The notes under the pieces: generated by a model | Database searches by the model: none | What the model saw: the letters and a program-made list of their open reading frames with translations, nothing else | Told to the model about the DNA's origin: nothing | Shown: positions 47,051-58,935 of the stretch, piece by piece | Layout: each line of letters begins with the position of its first letter | Position numbering within the stretch: position 1 is the stretch's first letter | NCBI GenBank assembly: GCA_001599815.1 | Contig: BCIA01000001.1 | Span: 2,608,934 to 2,672,933 of the forward strand | Direction: 5' to 3' | DNA from: Furcasterigmium furcatum | Taxonomy: Eukaryota > Ascomycota > Sordariomycetes > Glomerellales > Plectosphaerellaceae | Length of the DNA stretch: 64,000 nucleotides | Position numbers and translations under genes: made by a program

Positions 47051-48504
47051 ATGTCCTCAGTCGACCCCAAAACACCGCCTGGCGACCCCGCCCCCGCCAT
47101 TCTCGAGGACCGCATCTGGATCGATGGCTGCTTCGACTTTTTCCACCACGGCATGCCCCCAACCCACCCTAGATGATGCTTTCGTGTTGCTGACCTAGCT
47201 AGGTCATGCCGGCGCCATTGTCCAGGCCCGCCAGCTCGGCAGCGAGCTCTACATCGGCGTCCACTCGGACGAGGCCATTCTCGAGAACAAGGGCCCAACG
47301 GTCATGACCCTCGAGGAGCGGTAATTCAGTTTCTCTCCCGAACGTCTTGAGCACCTGGCTGATTTTGCCAAGACTAGCTGCCGTTGACGCCTGCCGCTGG
47401 GTCACCCGCTCCGTCAGCCGTGCCCCTTATGTGACTGACCTCGAATGGATCACCCACTATGGCTGCAAGTACGTCGTCCACGGTGACGACATCACCTCCG
47501 ATTCCAGTGGTGAGGACTGTTATCGTTTCGTCAAGGCCGCCGGCCGCTTCAAGGTCGTTAAGCGGACCCCTTCCATCTCCACCACCGATCTCGTCGGCCG
47601 CATGCTCCTCTGCACACGCACACACTTCATCCGCTCTCTTGAGCGCACTCTCGCCGGCCAAGAGGGCAACGGCACGCCGGCCGAGATCGAAGCCGAAGGA
47701 AAGGCAATGTCCGAACGCATGCGCCTCTACGCTACAGATGAGACTGGCAAGGCCCCTGGCGCAGACGTCTTCTTCTGGTCTGGTTCCGACGAAGCCCGCG
47801 TTACCGATTCTGCCGAAGAGAAGGGAAAGTTCCGCCGCTTCCTGGAAGGCAAGGGCCCCCGTCCTGGCCAGCGCGTTGTCTACGTCGACGGCGGCTTCGA
47901 TCTCTTTAGCAGCGGACACATCGAGTTCCTTCGCCTCGTGCGCGCCGCGGAGCATGCCCTCGCCCAGGAGGGTGGCTGGTTCACCCCCGAGGCAGTGCAG
48001 CAGCGCATCGCTGCCACGGGCTCCGACTATTCCCCGGCCTTCGTTGTTGCGGGCATGCACGACGACGAGGTCATCAACCACTGGAAGGGAATCAACTACC
48101 CCATCATGAACATCTACGAGCGCGGTCTGTGCGTGTTGCAGTGCCGTTACGTCGACGCCGTGGTGTTTGGGGCGCCGTTCACGCCGACAAAGGCCTACCT
48201 GACGTCGCTGCCGTGGGGAACGCCAGATGCGGTGTACCACGGCCCGACAGCATTCATGCCCCTGACGTACGATCCGTACACGGCCGCCAAGACGATGGGA
48301 ATCATGCGGGAGGTGGGCGAACATGCATTTTCCGAGGTGAACGCTGGTACTATCGTGCAGCGGATCATGAAGAGCAGAGACATGTATGAGGAGCGGCAGC
48401 GAAAGAAGGGCGTCAAGGCGACGGTGGAGGAAGCGGCACGGAACAGGGAGATTTTGGAGGAGGAGCAGGCCAAGAAGGAGGCGGAGAGGGCTGGCGAAGC
48501 CTAG
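47051..48504 (+). CDS. ect1: ethanolamine-phosphate cytidylyltransferase
   Basis: Exons 47051-47150, 47203-47320 and 47373-48504 give 449 residues. The first intron is GC-AG (GCATGC...GCTAG), needed to keep FFHHG-HAGA continuous. The second has GTAATT and an AAG acceptor, restoring LEERLAAVDACRWV. Two tandem nucleotidyltransferase folds are present. The first (RIWIDGCFDFFHHGHAG) has the HxGH active site at residues 32-35, GVHSDEAI and RTPSISTTDL. The second opens VVYVDGGFDLFSSGHIEF, with SSGH in place of HxGH, and continues with the GMHDDEVINHWKG and NIYERGLCVLQCRYVD motifs. The enzyme makes CDP-ethanolamine from phosphoethanolamine and CTP in the Kennedy route to phosphatidylethanolamine. 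The C-terminus is a charged helix. The second domain probably does not catalyse. Confidence 0.95.
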
Positions 48505-50024
48505 TCAGGGACGGAAGCGATGTTTCAATGGGAGGCGAGCGGAATTTTATGATTACGATGGCACGGATAAAAGTACGATAGAATTATTCCCTGTAATGGA
48601 GCCTTCAACAGGCACTGCTTGCGCTGTCAAGGAGAGCTCGACCTGACACCCTGCGCCTGCGGTCACAGTACGAAGAATGGTAGTTCACCTCGCCTCAACG
48701 GCCTGCCGTCTGGGGTAATTGATTTCATCATCAGCAGACAGGTGTCAGAGATTCCGTCATCAGGGTACACTATGTCCGAGCGACACTTACTCGTATTGTC
48801 GCCGCATCTGACCCCCTGAGCCCAGTCCCAGGGGGGCAGGTGGTTACTCTCGGCCTTTTTTTCCTGCACCAGACGACTTCTAGAAGGAGGGGTTTGGGGG
48901 GAGTCAGATTGTGAAGCGGTGACAAGTGCCGGCGCTCGGAGGAAGAACGGGAAGGTCAAGAGAGTGACGGCCCCGCTTCCGCGTGCGCATAGGCTCGGGT
49001 ATCGACGGTGCATGATGCACTCAATTCCGCCCACATCTTGACCTCTGACATCAACCACCGAGTGATCGATCTTGACAGATATGCGTGGTACGTACGCTGA
49101 GGTCAAATCGTGGTGATACGCGTGGGCTGGACATCAAACCCGTACTATCTGAGTGCGCGTTTATGGCGCTCCAGGTGGCATTGTCAGCATTGCTCCTCGT
49201 GCTCGCATGGGGTTCATGGCGTCAATCGAGCTGACGAGAGGCGCTGCAGGCTTGTCGATGCATCTTGCATGCCCTTACTTATCCCATGCATGTTGTCCAA
49301 GCCTGTGTGTCCGACGAAAGGCGCGCGGAATCAAGACAGCCGCCCTGCGATGTCGGAGACACAGACACAGAGTGATGCAGCACGACCGGACAGCATCACT
49401 TTCCAAGTAAACACAGAAACGAAGCAGGATCGTGACCTGGCACGACGCCAATTATTGGATAGAAAGCCACGGGTGACGATGGAGGAGATCCAACCAGCCG
49501 GGTCTGTTACCTCAGAATGTCGACTGGCGCGTCCAATGCCGAGGCCAAGTTGGTCCCAAGACCGTCCCAAAGAGGACAAAGGGTCAAATTCCATGGATCG
49601 CAGACCTGGACCCCCCGGACAGTGTTATCGAAAAGGCGCGATAGAGAGAGAGACCCGCTCTTTTGGTCGAAAAATCCTAGTCCCTCCCTTTTACCAGAGT
49701 CGGTCATCTGCCCCTCGCGTCCGTCCGCCGCCCCGGAAGGGCGACCTTGGCTGGAGGCGGGTTGATAGGTAGTGCTCCCTTGGTTGGAGTCTCTTTTCGC
49801 CCGCACCCAGCCGGCTCCCCCGACGGCCGCCCCGTATAAACTTCTTCAGTCTGCCAGCATCGTGACACATACTTTTCCTCCCCCCTCCCTCTTCCTCTTT
49901 GGCACTTCAACTTACACCTGCAATCGGCCATTGGACCTTGACAAGTGATCCGGACTCTCCCTACGTCCCTTCCCAAGACCCAGAACGAACACATCTCCGC
50001 CGACTCCACGCCAACATCACCATC
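48505..50024. other. gene-free stretch upstream of the aminotransferase gene
   Basis: 1.5 kb. A 220-codon plus frame (49110-49772) and minus frames exist but have no domain and no coding bias. The last 160 bases are a C-rich leader. Confidence 0.45.
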
Positions 50025-51343
50025 ATGGCCCCCGCCGCCGTCTCCCCCGGCGTCCACCACGGCGAGCAGGACGTCGACCTCACCTCCTCCGCCATCGAGC
50101 ACAAGATCGAGGCCCTCCCTGGCAAGAACGGTGCCTCCTCGAAGTACCAGGAACTCGATGCCTCCCGCCTCGTCTTCACCCGCAACCCCAACCCCCGCGC
50201 CGTCCCCGAGGAGGCCGTCGCGAACTCCGGCTCCGAGACGACTTGCACCGACCACATGATCTCCGCCTCCTGGTCCGCCAGCCACGGATGGGCCGCCCCC
50301 GAGCTCAAGGCCTACGGGCCCCTCTCCCTCATGCCCACCGCCTCCGTCCTGCACTACGCCACCGAGTGCTTCGAGGGCCTCAAGGCTTACCGCGGCCACG
50401 ATGGTGGTCTCCGCCTCTTCCGCCCTGACCGCAACGCCGCCCGCTTCCTCATGTCGGCCCTCCGCATCTCCCTCCCCTCGTTCCCCCCCAAGGAGCTCGA
50501 GCGCCTGATCCACGCCCTCCTCGCCGTCGACGGCCCCAAGTGGCTCCCCCGCGACCGCCCCGGCTCCTTCCTCTACATCCGCCCGACCCTCATCGGCACC
50601 CAGGCCCAGGTCGGTGTCCAGGCCCCCTCCGAGGCCCTCCTCTACATCTTCGTTTCCTTCATGCCCCGCATGGACTCGCCCCCCGGCGGCATGCGCCTCC
50701 ATACCTCTCCCGAGGACATGGTCCGCGCCTGGGTCGGCGGCTTCGGCTACGCCAAGGTCGGCGCCAACTACGGTCCCTCCCTCGCCGCCACCGCCGAGGC
50801 CCGCAAGCGCGGCTTCGGCCAGATCCTCTGGCTCTACGGCCCCGAGCAGTACTGCACCGAGGCCGGCGCCTCCAACTTCTTCGTCGTCTGGAAGTCAAAG
50901 TCCGACCCCTCCAAGATCGAGCTCGTCACCGCCCCGCTCGACGACAGGCTCATCCTCGACGGCGTCACGCGCCGCAGCGTCCTCGGCCTCGCCAGGGAGC
51001 GCCTCGCCGGCGAGCTCGAGATCGTCGAGCGCCGCTACACCATTGACGAGGTCATCGAGGCCCACAACGAGGGCCGTCTGATCGAGTCCTTCGCCGCCGG
51101 CACTGCCGTGAGTATCCCCTGATGCAGGGTGTCTTGTGACCGTTCGTTTTTGCTGACTGTGAGCCGTAGTACTTCGTTTGCCCCATCTCCCTCATCCACC
51201 ACCGTGGCAACGACGTCCCCATCGGCATGGGAGCCGAGGGCACCGCGGGCGACTTCACCACCAAGCTCAAGGGGTGGATGTACGACATCATGTACGGCAA
51301 CGAGCAGCACGAGTGGGGCGTTGTCATCAAGGAGGAGCAGTAG
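50025..51343 (+). CDS. branched-chain amino acid aminotransferase (class IV, BCAT)
   Basis: Exons 50025-51107 and 51170-51343 (62-nt intron) encode 418 residues. The longer in-frame extension starts at a TTG, so ATG 50025 (ATCATGGCC) is used. Fold-type IV landmarks are HYATECFEGLKAYRG, RFLMSALRISLP, FLYIRPTLIGT, GFGYAKVGANYGPSLAA with the PLP-binding Lys244, QILWLYGPEQYCTEAGASNFF, and the C-terminal AGTAYFVCPISLIHHRG. It exchanges amino groups between Leu/Ile/Val and 2-oxoglutarate, the last step of branched-chain amino acid synthesis and first of breakdown. The N-terminus contains several acids and does not look like a strong presequence, so a cytosolic isoform is plausible. Some paralogues serve secondary metabolism, but nothing in the neighbourhood suggests that here. 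Confidence 0.94.
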
Positions 51344-52250
51344 ACGACCGGAGATGGTTTGCGCCCCAATATACAGGTAGACAGACTTCTGCATAGAGAT
51401 GGAGGCTTGGTGCCGGCCCGAGTCGGTGCGTACCTAGTCTAGGTATGAAAAGGAGGGACGATGGGAACTTCGAACTTGAAGGATCATGGCTCTGGCGTTT
51501 ATTTTTGGATTGATGCACTAAAAGAGGCGTTGGCATGCCGGACGGAGCATTGGTCTGGCCCACGTTAGATGATGACGATGTCGATTGAAGGAGGGGAAAT
51601 AAATGTCAGTTATGATGCCTACCTGACCGTATCTAATGAGATACCCCGAAGTGCCCGAGAAATTTCGTCTGGACACTTGGAGAATGCTGAAATGGCCGCA
51701 GTTGGGAGGATTTCGTCATCCGTCGTCGGGGCTCGTCTGAGCGCTCATTACCAGCGAATTCCGGGGACATGAGAACATGCTCAACGGCAAATGATCTCGG
51801 TCCTGGCTGGCATCACAGCGGTCTGTGACACTGTCCGTTTGAAGATCCGTGTGACCATGATAGCCAACTGAAAACCGTTACCCCCCAAAGAGACGCGCCC
51901 AACCTGCGATGTGTTGGATCCCGACGTCTCGATAAATGAGTTGCGTCTCGAGGCTCTCATTTATCCGCTGCAAGGTTCGGCCAGCAGCGGCGTTGCAGTC
52001 GTAACGGGGTTTGCCCCGCGCCTTTAGCGCCTGGCTGGGCTGGAGCCCACCTGCCTGCCTCCACTGAGGGTGGACGGGCTGGCCTGGGCGCTGGCAGACC
52101 AGACAGGCAGGGCAAGACACACTGGGTGAGGTAAGTGCTGAGCGAGCAAGAATAACCGAAGGTGGGGATCCAAATTCTTTCCAGGGCAGCCGAACTTCGA
52201 CCTTCATCCCAAACCACACGACCGCCACTATCGACACATCCTCAGCCACC
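51344..52250. other. intergenic region
   Basis: About 900 bases holding the BCAT 3' flank and the map2 promoter. No supported frame. Confidence 0.45.
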
Positions 52251-53746
52251 ATGGCTGCTCAAGCACCCACCGAAGCTCTGAAGGAGCTCAAAGGTACGTC
52301 TGCAACCCTTGTGACGATGCCCAACCCTCGTGCTGACCATATCGCAGTGGGAGAGGCTGCCCCGCCAAATGGCAAGCCTGCGCCCAACGGTGACGCAGAG
52401 CACGACAGCGACGACTCCGAGGACGAGGGCGACGCCGAGGCAGCTGCTCCCGCCGGAGGCGAGGGGGCCGCCAAGAAGAAGAAGAAGAAGAACAAGAAAA
52501 AGAAGAAGAAGAAGGCCAACCCCACCGTGCAGTCGGACCCTCCGCGGGTCCCCGTGTCCCAGCTCTTTGCGGGCAAGCCCTATCCTGTGGGCGAGGAGGT
52601 CGAATACAAGGACGAGAACCGCTACAGAACCACCAGCGAGGAGAAGAGGCACCTTGACAACCTCAACACCGAATTCCTCCAGGATTACCGCGAGGCTGCT
52701 GAGATCCACCGCCAGGTTCGGCAATGGGCGCAGAAGAACATTAAGCCCGGCCAGACCCTGACGGAGATCGCGGAGGGCATCGAGGATGGCGTGCGAGGAC
52801 TTACTGGTCACTGGGGCCTGGAGGAGGGTGACGCCCTCAAGGGTGGCATGGGTTTCCCTACCGGTCTCAGCTTAAACCACTGCGCCGCACACTACACCCC
52901 CAACGCGGGCAACAAGATGGTCCTGCAGCAGGAGGACGTCATGAAGGTCGATTTCGGCGTGCATGTCAACGGACGCATCGTCGACAGCGCCTTCACAATG
53001 GCTTTCGAACCGAAGTACGACAACCTGCTGGCGGCCGTCAAGGATGCGACCAACGCGGGCGTCAGGGAGGCAGGCATCGACGTGCGGGTGGGCGACATCG
53101 GCGGCGCCATCCAGGAGGTCATGGAGTCCTACGAATGCGAGATCAACGGCACGACGTACCCCGTCAAGTCCATCCGCAACCTCAACGGCCACACGATCGA
53201 GCGGTTCAGCATCCACGGCACCAAGAGCGTGCCCATCGTCAAGAGCAACGACCAGACCAAGATGGAGGAGGGTGACGTGTTTGCCGTTGAGACGTTCGGC
53301 AGCACGGGCAACGGCTATGTCCGGGACGACATGGAGGTGTCGCACTACGCGAGGCGCGGCGACTCGTCGGCGCCGCTCCGCCTAGACTCGGCCAAGAAGC
53401 TGCTGAATGTCATCAACAAGAACTTTGGCACCCTGCCGTTCTGCAGGCGGTACCTGGATCGTCTGGGACAGGAGAAGTATCTGCTCGGCGTAAGTTGACT
53501 CTCGGGTTTACCTTCGAGTTCTCAGGAGCTAACATGGTGTCTAGCTGAACAACCTCGTCTCCAACGGAATTGTCGAGGCATACCCACCCCTGTGCGACAA
53601 GAAGGGCTCCTACACAGCTCAGTTTGAACATGTAAGTGACCGCATCCCTCTCAGACGGCGCCCCGAAACAATGTGCTGACATGTAGCAGACCATCCTGAT
53701 CCGTCCCACCGTAAAAGAGGTCATCAGCCGGGGCGAGGACTACTGA
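52251..53746 (+). CDS. map2: methionine aminopeptidase 2
   Basis: Exons 52251-52293, 52348-53489, 53545-53631 and 53690-53746 give 442 residues from ATG 52251 (CCACCATGG). The last acceptor is taken at GTAGCAG so that QFEHTILIRPT is continuous, as in homologues. The N-terminus has an acidic segment (DSDDSEDEGDAE) followed by a long polylysine block, the ribosome-associated extension typical of type 2 enzymes. The pita-bread catalytic domain carries the two-metal ligands Asp216, Asp227, His296, Glu329 and Glu423, plus the SLNHCAAHYTPN motif. It removes initiator methionine from nascent proteins with small second residues, and is the fumagillin target in this family. The first intron (54 nt) is a multiple of three and open, so retention would insert 18 residues before the acidic segment. 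Confidence 0.97.
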
Positions 53747-54690
53747 GCGATATGCTGGGCTTGTCAGGGTGACGGTGCAACAGAGGTTTCACCCGGTATA
53801 CACAGTCGTTATAGCAAAAGAACGGCGCTCTTACCTGGGGATCATCCGGACCATATGTGCCTCTCGGCTATCATCGTGATGACTGGACGTCAAGTCCCGC
53901 CCGCCGAATATCACTGGACCGATGAGTGATGAAGCGACGTACTGAGATGTCGTCCATTCAGGAAGCCACGATCATGGGAACCCTGCGTCCGCTCGCCGCC
54001 TCCGTCATGAATAGTCCAAAGGGGAAGCCGGCAAGAGATCAGAGGAGAGATCTACCTCGACAGTTTGCCTCGGGGTTCTTTGGCCGAGGGCCGCCACTTG
54101 AATCTCGAACCGATCAGCGGACTCCAGAGCCGGCGGAGACGCGGGATTAAGCGGGCCCCGTGCCCGGAGCCCCCGCCAAGTCTTAGTCAGGTATGCTTTG
54201 AGGCCAATCACATGCGATTACCCTCCTCCTCAAACTCCAGCATCCCGATCTTTTTTCATGCCCCAAGCATCGACTAAGCCACTTACGGCTAGATTGCTCG
54301 CGGCAACCACTGGAACGCCCCCGAAATGCAATTCGTCCTCCGGTCCAGAGCGAGCAGAAAAATTTGGGTCCGAAAGCGTCTCCCTAAAAAACCCGCACAC
54401 GAGCACCTAAGTTCTTTGCCTCCCTTCACAACCATTAGATTGCTCAGCTTTCACCTCGCGAACAAACACATTTACAATCCGAGTATTGACTCCCCTACGG
54501 CCACAGAGGCACGATATTCGATCGATAGAGCTCTTATTCATTTCCGACTCCTACACGGATAGAGCAAACCGAGAAGACGACCGCCCACGCGAGCGAAATC
54601 GCCCCTAAAGCCGAAGAAACGCGGCAAGCGGCTTCTCCAAATCCCCCATCCTCCGCCCGCCCGACCGAAACACCACACCAAGCCATCACG
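53747..54690. other. intergenic region
   Basis: About 940 bases. The half nearest 54691 is CA-rich leader-like sequence. Frames up to 78 codons are unsupported. Confidence 0.45.
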
Positions 54691-55266
54691 ATGAAGGTCT
54701 TCTCGAACACCGTCACGTTCAACTACTCCTGGGAGGAAGTCTCTACCGCCAACTGGCGCAAGTACTGCCCCTGGAACGACAAGTCGCCCCATGTCATCGC
54801 CGTTGACACCATCGCCCGGCGCGTCGACCCGGCCACGGGCGTCCTCCGCACTGAGCGCCTCATCACCTGCAAGCAGGCTTGTCCCGACTGGCTGAAGACC
54901 ATCCTGGGCGGCCATGACGTCTCCCACGTCTTCGAGACCTCCTACGTCGACCCGACTGCGAAGACGGTTACCATGGTGTCCCAGAACCTGACCATGAACA
55001 ACCTCGTCTCCGTGCAGGAGACGGTCATCTACAAGCCCATGGGCGCCACGCAGACGCAGTTCGTGCAGGAAGCCCAGATCACTGCCCTCTGCGGCGGCTG
55101 GCAGCGCATCAAGAATAAGATCGAGGACACGCTTGTGAGCCGCTTCCACGAGAACGCCGCTAAGGGCCGCGAGGGCTTCGAGGCCGTCCTGGCCATGAGT
55201 AGGCGCGTCTTCGCCGAGGAGCGCGAGAGGGAACGCATGGTGCGCGAGGGCAGGATGGCCGTGTAG
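54691..55266 (+). CDS. ups2: Ups2-like PRELI/MSF1-family lipid-transfer protein
   Basis: Intronless, 191 residues from ATG 54691. The start MKVFSNTVTFNYSWEEV and the motifs SPHVIAVDTIARRVD, LRTERLITCKQACPDWL, VSHVFETSYVDP, QNLTMNNLVSVQETVIY and EAQITAL match the Ups2 branch rather than Ups1. Near the C-terminus HENAAKGREGFEAVL is also typical. Family members work in the mitochondrial intermembrane space as heterodimers with Mdm35. Ups2 carries phosphatidylserine to the inner membrane for decarboxylation to phosphatidylethanolamine. It thus shares a lipid endpoint with ect1 at 47 kb. The C-terminal charged helix (EERERERMVREG) extends past the yeast length. The family is firm, the branch quite likely. 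Confidence 0.94.
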   Translation: MKVFSNTVTFNYSWEEVSTANWRKYCPWNDKSPHVIAVDTIARRVDPATGVLRTERLITCKQACPDWLKTILGGHDVSHVFETSYVDPTAKTVTMVSQNLTMNNLVSVQETVIYKPMGATQTQFVQEAQITALCGGWQRIKNKIEDTLVSRFHENAAKGREGFEAVLAMSRRVFAEERERERMVREGRMAV

Positions 55267-56189
55267 TCGGCAGGCATCAACCCGGCACTGCCGTGGTGAC
55301 TCGACTCCCCCCCCCTCAACCGCAACAGCAACAACAACGACACAACTGCATTTCACCAAGCGCTTCCTTCACGGCGAAACGGACGGATACACTAAAAGCG
55401 GACTACGGACAAAAAGTTGGGCATTTTTAGACATGGCTTTTGATTCTGGCATGGCGTTTGCGGGTCGCGAAGCGTCACGACTTTCTCCGTCGACGAAACT
55501 CTACTGCGGCTCAGAGAGCTGTGCAAGTTGGGTCGTCGATCGTGTATTACTGGTTGGAGCTGGATTATACCCCCAGAAGAGAGACGCTACAGGAGCTGAG
55601 AAGCTGCCCCTGAGCGCGCGTCGGTGCGCCGTGCCTGAGATGGCACGGGCTGTACATATATCACGTCTAGACGATATAATAGACTCTCCCATCCGAAGAA
55701 CACAAACCAAGGATCCTCTGCGTCAGTGACTGCCCCTGCGATATGTCCTGGGCGACTGGTTTCTATGGCGCCAGAAGTAATGGGTCACTCAAAGTTTTGT
55801 TTTTAACAGAGCTCGTAAGATCATCATTCATTTCATCGGCGGCTCCGCCAATGTTTCCCTCTTCAAGGGGTGAGTCACTCATACCCCGGCTCCTCGACCA
55901 CGATGCTCCCTGTCTGCGGCCAGCTCATGTCAATGCTGAGCTCGGGGTAATATCATGCAGAGCATGACTGGCGCTGCAAGGAACCCGTTGTTCCCCGGCT
56001 GTGCGTTGCGCCCGGGCCCCACGGTGACACAGGTCGCTGAGGCCCTGCGCACTGGAGCTGTGATGAGGCTCAAGCTTTCTCCAGATGCACTCTGCCCAGG
56101 CTGATGACAGAGAGGTGCACTCATCCTCTTGTCGGTTAATGACACGGGGGGATTCGACCCCCAAGCCAAATCCTGTGTCACCCCCGGCG
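55267..56189. other. 3' flanks of two convergent genes
   Basis: About 920 bases between the ups2 stop and the stop of the minus-strand 129-residue protein. No supported frame. Confidence 0.5.
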
Positions 56190-56634
56190 TCATCGGGCTC
56201 CGTCAACCGGGCGCATCTTTGTAAGGCACTTCTCCTCGTACAGCGTCACCATTGCCCTGTGCTCATCGTCCAGCGCCTGGGAACTAGTATCCAGCACCCT
56301 CCTCGCGAACCCGGCACCCTCTTCGTACCGCCGGAAGAAGTAGAGCTCCTCGATGGCGTGGAGAATCTCCTGCGCCTGGGGTTTGCTGGCGCTCCCCGTG
56401 ATAGGGAGGGACACTTGCTTCCAGATCTGGGCGTGCGGTCAGCATCAAGACGTAGGAAAACTTGTGCATGGCTGCCTATACCTCGCCGTTTTCGAGCTTC
56501 GTTGTGTAAGAGGCCTTCAGGGCCTGGAAGGCCTCTTCAGATTGCAGGTTGCGGTCTTCTTTAGAGATGGGTTCCTGCTCGTCGTCGGAGATGGCGATGT
56601 TGAATAAGCCGCCGGCGTCGTCTGAGTCGGCCAT
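56190..56634 (-). CDS. 129-residue acidic/helical protein of unknown function
   Basis: Minus-strand exons 56634-56482 and 56426-56190, with a 55-nt intron (GTATAG...CGCCCAG, CTGAC branch point), encode 129 residues. The ATG has a CGCCATGG context. The N-terminus is acidic (ADSDDAGGLFNIAISDDEQEPISKED). After the splice come IWKQVSLPITGSASKPQAQEILHAIEELYFFRRYEEG and RRVLDTSSQALDDEHRAMVTLYEEKC, a pair of amphipathic helices that could form a TPR-like hairpin. No named domain is recognised. Phase-matched splicing, good start context and ordered helices favour a real gene. Confidence 0.75.
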
Positions 56635-57662
56635 GGCGAGGTGTGCTGTTGTCGGTAATGGATGATGGGAATCTGGATGTTGAATGAATTCTCACAGCAG
56701 AAGTGAGTGACAGAGTTGAGGTTTTCTCCACTACCAGGTGGTCTGTGCGCCTAATATAACGGTCAAGGTACCAGAGACAGGCCGCTGCCAGTGGAGGCTC
56801 AGGGAGTCATCGTCGTCTCGAACTATTAATTACCTAAGTAGGTACTATCTATGGATGTCAACTCGGGCATATCTTACTTGGGCGATTACCGAGCGGCTGG
56901 CTCTGTCGGGGCAAGCTGACTGCAGGCAGGAGGCGCCATGCCATGGCCATTGGATGTCTGTTTGGCTTGGATGAAACATCCTCCTCTGGTCACTTTGGGG
57001 TTCGAGGAATGGATCCACCAAGTCCGCGGCTCGATAGCACAATGGGTTGATACTCTGAGCGAGGCCTCATGAGCATGATCCCAGTTTGGGGGCCGGCGGC
57101 TTGAAGGCGCTGGATTGGGCGGTAAATGTCTTGGGAGTCTCGATGTCGAACCCGAGGGTGCGAGCTGCCCACTGTGGTGAAGTGTAACTCGCATTCGTGC
57201 TCGGAAACCGAGAGACCTGGACTGCCCCTGAGCCACTTGGCTTCAAATACAATCGCACCACTGCAGTGGTCTGAGCGGTACAATCCTCTGAGGTGTTTTA
57301 CTTGAAGAGGAAAAGTTCTTAGGACAACTACACTCTCTGACTGATCAAATGGTCTCCTCGAAATATCAAAAGATTCAATCCAGTTTCCAGGAACCAAGTT
57401 CAGGTGACCGACCCTGATTGACCGAGAGCCGTTGGCGCGAGCATCCCTGGGCACAGATCCGGTTTTAGGGTCTGCCCGGGGGGGCTAGGACCAGGAAGGC
57501 AAGGTCCCTGCAGCTCCCTGTCCCTGCGCCGCCCTCCTTGTCGTCATCACCAAGAGCTCTCCTTGTCCACTTCAAATACTCCCCTTCACCTCTCCGTCCG
57601 ACATCTTGGTCCAAGGACAACATACACCCGATTCAAAGATACGGCCAGCCAGGCAAAGAAAC
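56635..57662. other. shared upstream region of two divergent genes
   Basis: About 1 kb, no supported frame. The last 150 bases are CT/CA-rich leader sequence of the gene at 57663. Confidence 0.45.
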
Positions 57663-58935
57663 ATGGCTACCGAAAACGGCGCTCCTCCTGTGACAGAGCC
57701 AGCCCAGACAGAGGCAACACTGAAGGAGGCCCCTGCTGCTCCTCCTGCAATCAATGCTGATACCCCGAAGGCACAAGCGACGACGACCACGCCCGCTGTG
57801 CAGTCACACCAAATCCCGACGAATCTTCCGGATGCGACTCTGCAGACCCAAACCGACAGCTCCCCTCCTGCGGCTCCCAATGGCACAACGCCGCCATCCG
57901 CCTCTGTCCATTCTCTGGGGTCCGAGTCGGCTGTCAAAAAAGCGTCGTTGGAGATCGACACGACTAAGCCAGCCGACTTTGAAGGCGAGATTGCAACTAC
58001 AAGCGAACTCCCAGCGCCGGAACTCGTCAAGAAGCTGGACAATTACGTGGTCCTAGACCGCCATGGCAAGACGCACACCTTCAAGAGTCTGCACAGCGGC
58101 CGCAACGTTGCCCGCCGCATGCTCATCATCTTCATCCGGCACTTCTACTGCGGCGTAAGTCGTCTCTCCCAACCCTTCAACCCCGTCCAAGAACTGACCG
58201 CCACAGAACTGCCAGGACTACCTCCGCAGCCTCAGCGAGTCCATCAAAACCGACGCCCTGCTCAACCTCCCCGTGAGCACCTTCATCACCATTATCGGAT
58301 GCGGCGACCCCGGCCTCATCCAGGAGTATGCCGACCTGTCCAACTGTCCCTACCCCATCTACACCGACCCGACGCGTAGCCTCTTTAAAGCCCTCGGCAT
58401 GACACGCACCTGGGACATGGGCGAGAAGCCCGCGTACATGCGTCGCTCCGTCCTCGGCGTCAGCGCGAGCGGAGTCTTCCAGGGCCTCAAGCACGTCGCC
58501 TCCGGCCTGGCCACCAAGGGCGGCGACTTCAAGCAGGTCGGCGGCGAGTTTCTCTTCGAACCTGCCGACCTGGTCACGCCCATCTCCACGCCCGAGGCTG
58601 CCGAGACGGAGCGCTCGCTGGACGATGCCATCGCGAAGCAGGAGGCACTGCGGACGTCGGCGTCCGTGCACGAAGAAGAGGAGGATGTGTATGGATCGGA
58701 GCAGAAGAGCGTCACGTGGTGTCACCGCATGCGAACCACAAGGGACCATGCTGAGATCCCCGAGCTCATGGAGGTGCTGGGTCTGGATGGCAACGGGAAG
58801 CCGACCGACAATCTGAAGCTCTGGGCCAAAGCCCTTCAGGCCCGCAAGGGCACGGGGCTGAGCATGGCCAGCCAGATGAGCAAGTTGAGCCACCAGAGCC
58901 ACCAGAGCCAGCGGAGGCTCGACCTGCCGGCGTAA
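57663..58935 (+). CDS. peroxiredoxin-like (AhpC/TSA_2, PRXL2/AAED1-type) protein
   Basis: Exons 57663-58154 and 58207-58935 (52-nt intron) give 406 residues from ATG 57663 (AAACATGGC). Residues 1-125 are Ala/Thr/Pro-rich and disordered. A thioredoxin-fold domain follows. It starts NYVVLDRHGKTHTFKSL and has RRMLIIFIRHFYCGNCQDYLRSL, where Cys163 and Cys166 form a CxxC across the splice junction. Next come FITIIGCGDPGLIQEYADLSNCPYPIY, TDPTRSLFKALGM, and SGVFQGLKHV with the loop GGDFKQVGGEFLFEP; these are the family's landmarks. Such proteins are presumed thiol antioxidants, but their substrates are little known. The C-terminal 130 residues hold acidic and Gln/Ser/His-rich repeats (SHQSHQSQ). Family assignment is confident; biochemical role is inference. 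Confidence 0.88.

Noticed and set aside
47374..48324. 316-codon minus-strand frame
   Set aside because: Antisense shadow of ect1.
49110..49772. 220-codon plus-strand frame before BCAT
   Set aside because: No ordered segments or domain; overlapping frames on both strands; it lies in the promoter region of BCAT.
49704..50702. 332-codon minus-strand frame
   Set aside because: Antisense shadow of the BCAT gene and its leader; Gly/Glu/Val-rich low complexity.
56147..56165. GGGGGATTCGACCCCC-like stem that resembles a tRNA T-arm
   Set aside because: No acceptor, D-arm or anticodon arm at proper spacing on either side, so not a tRNA gene.
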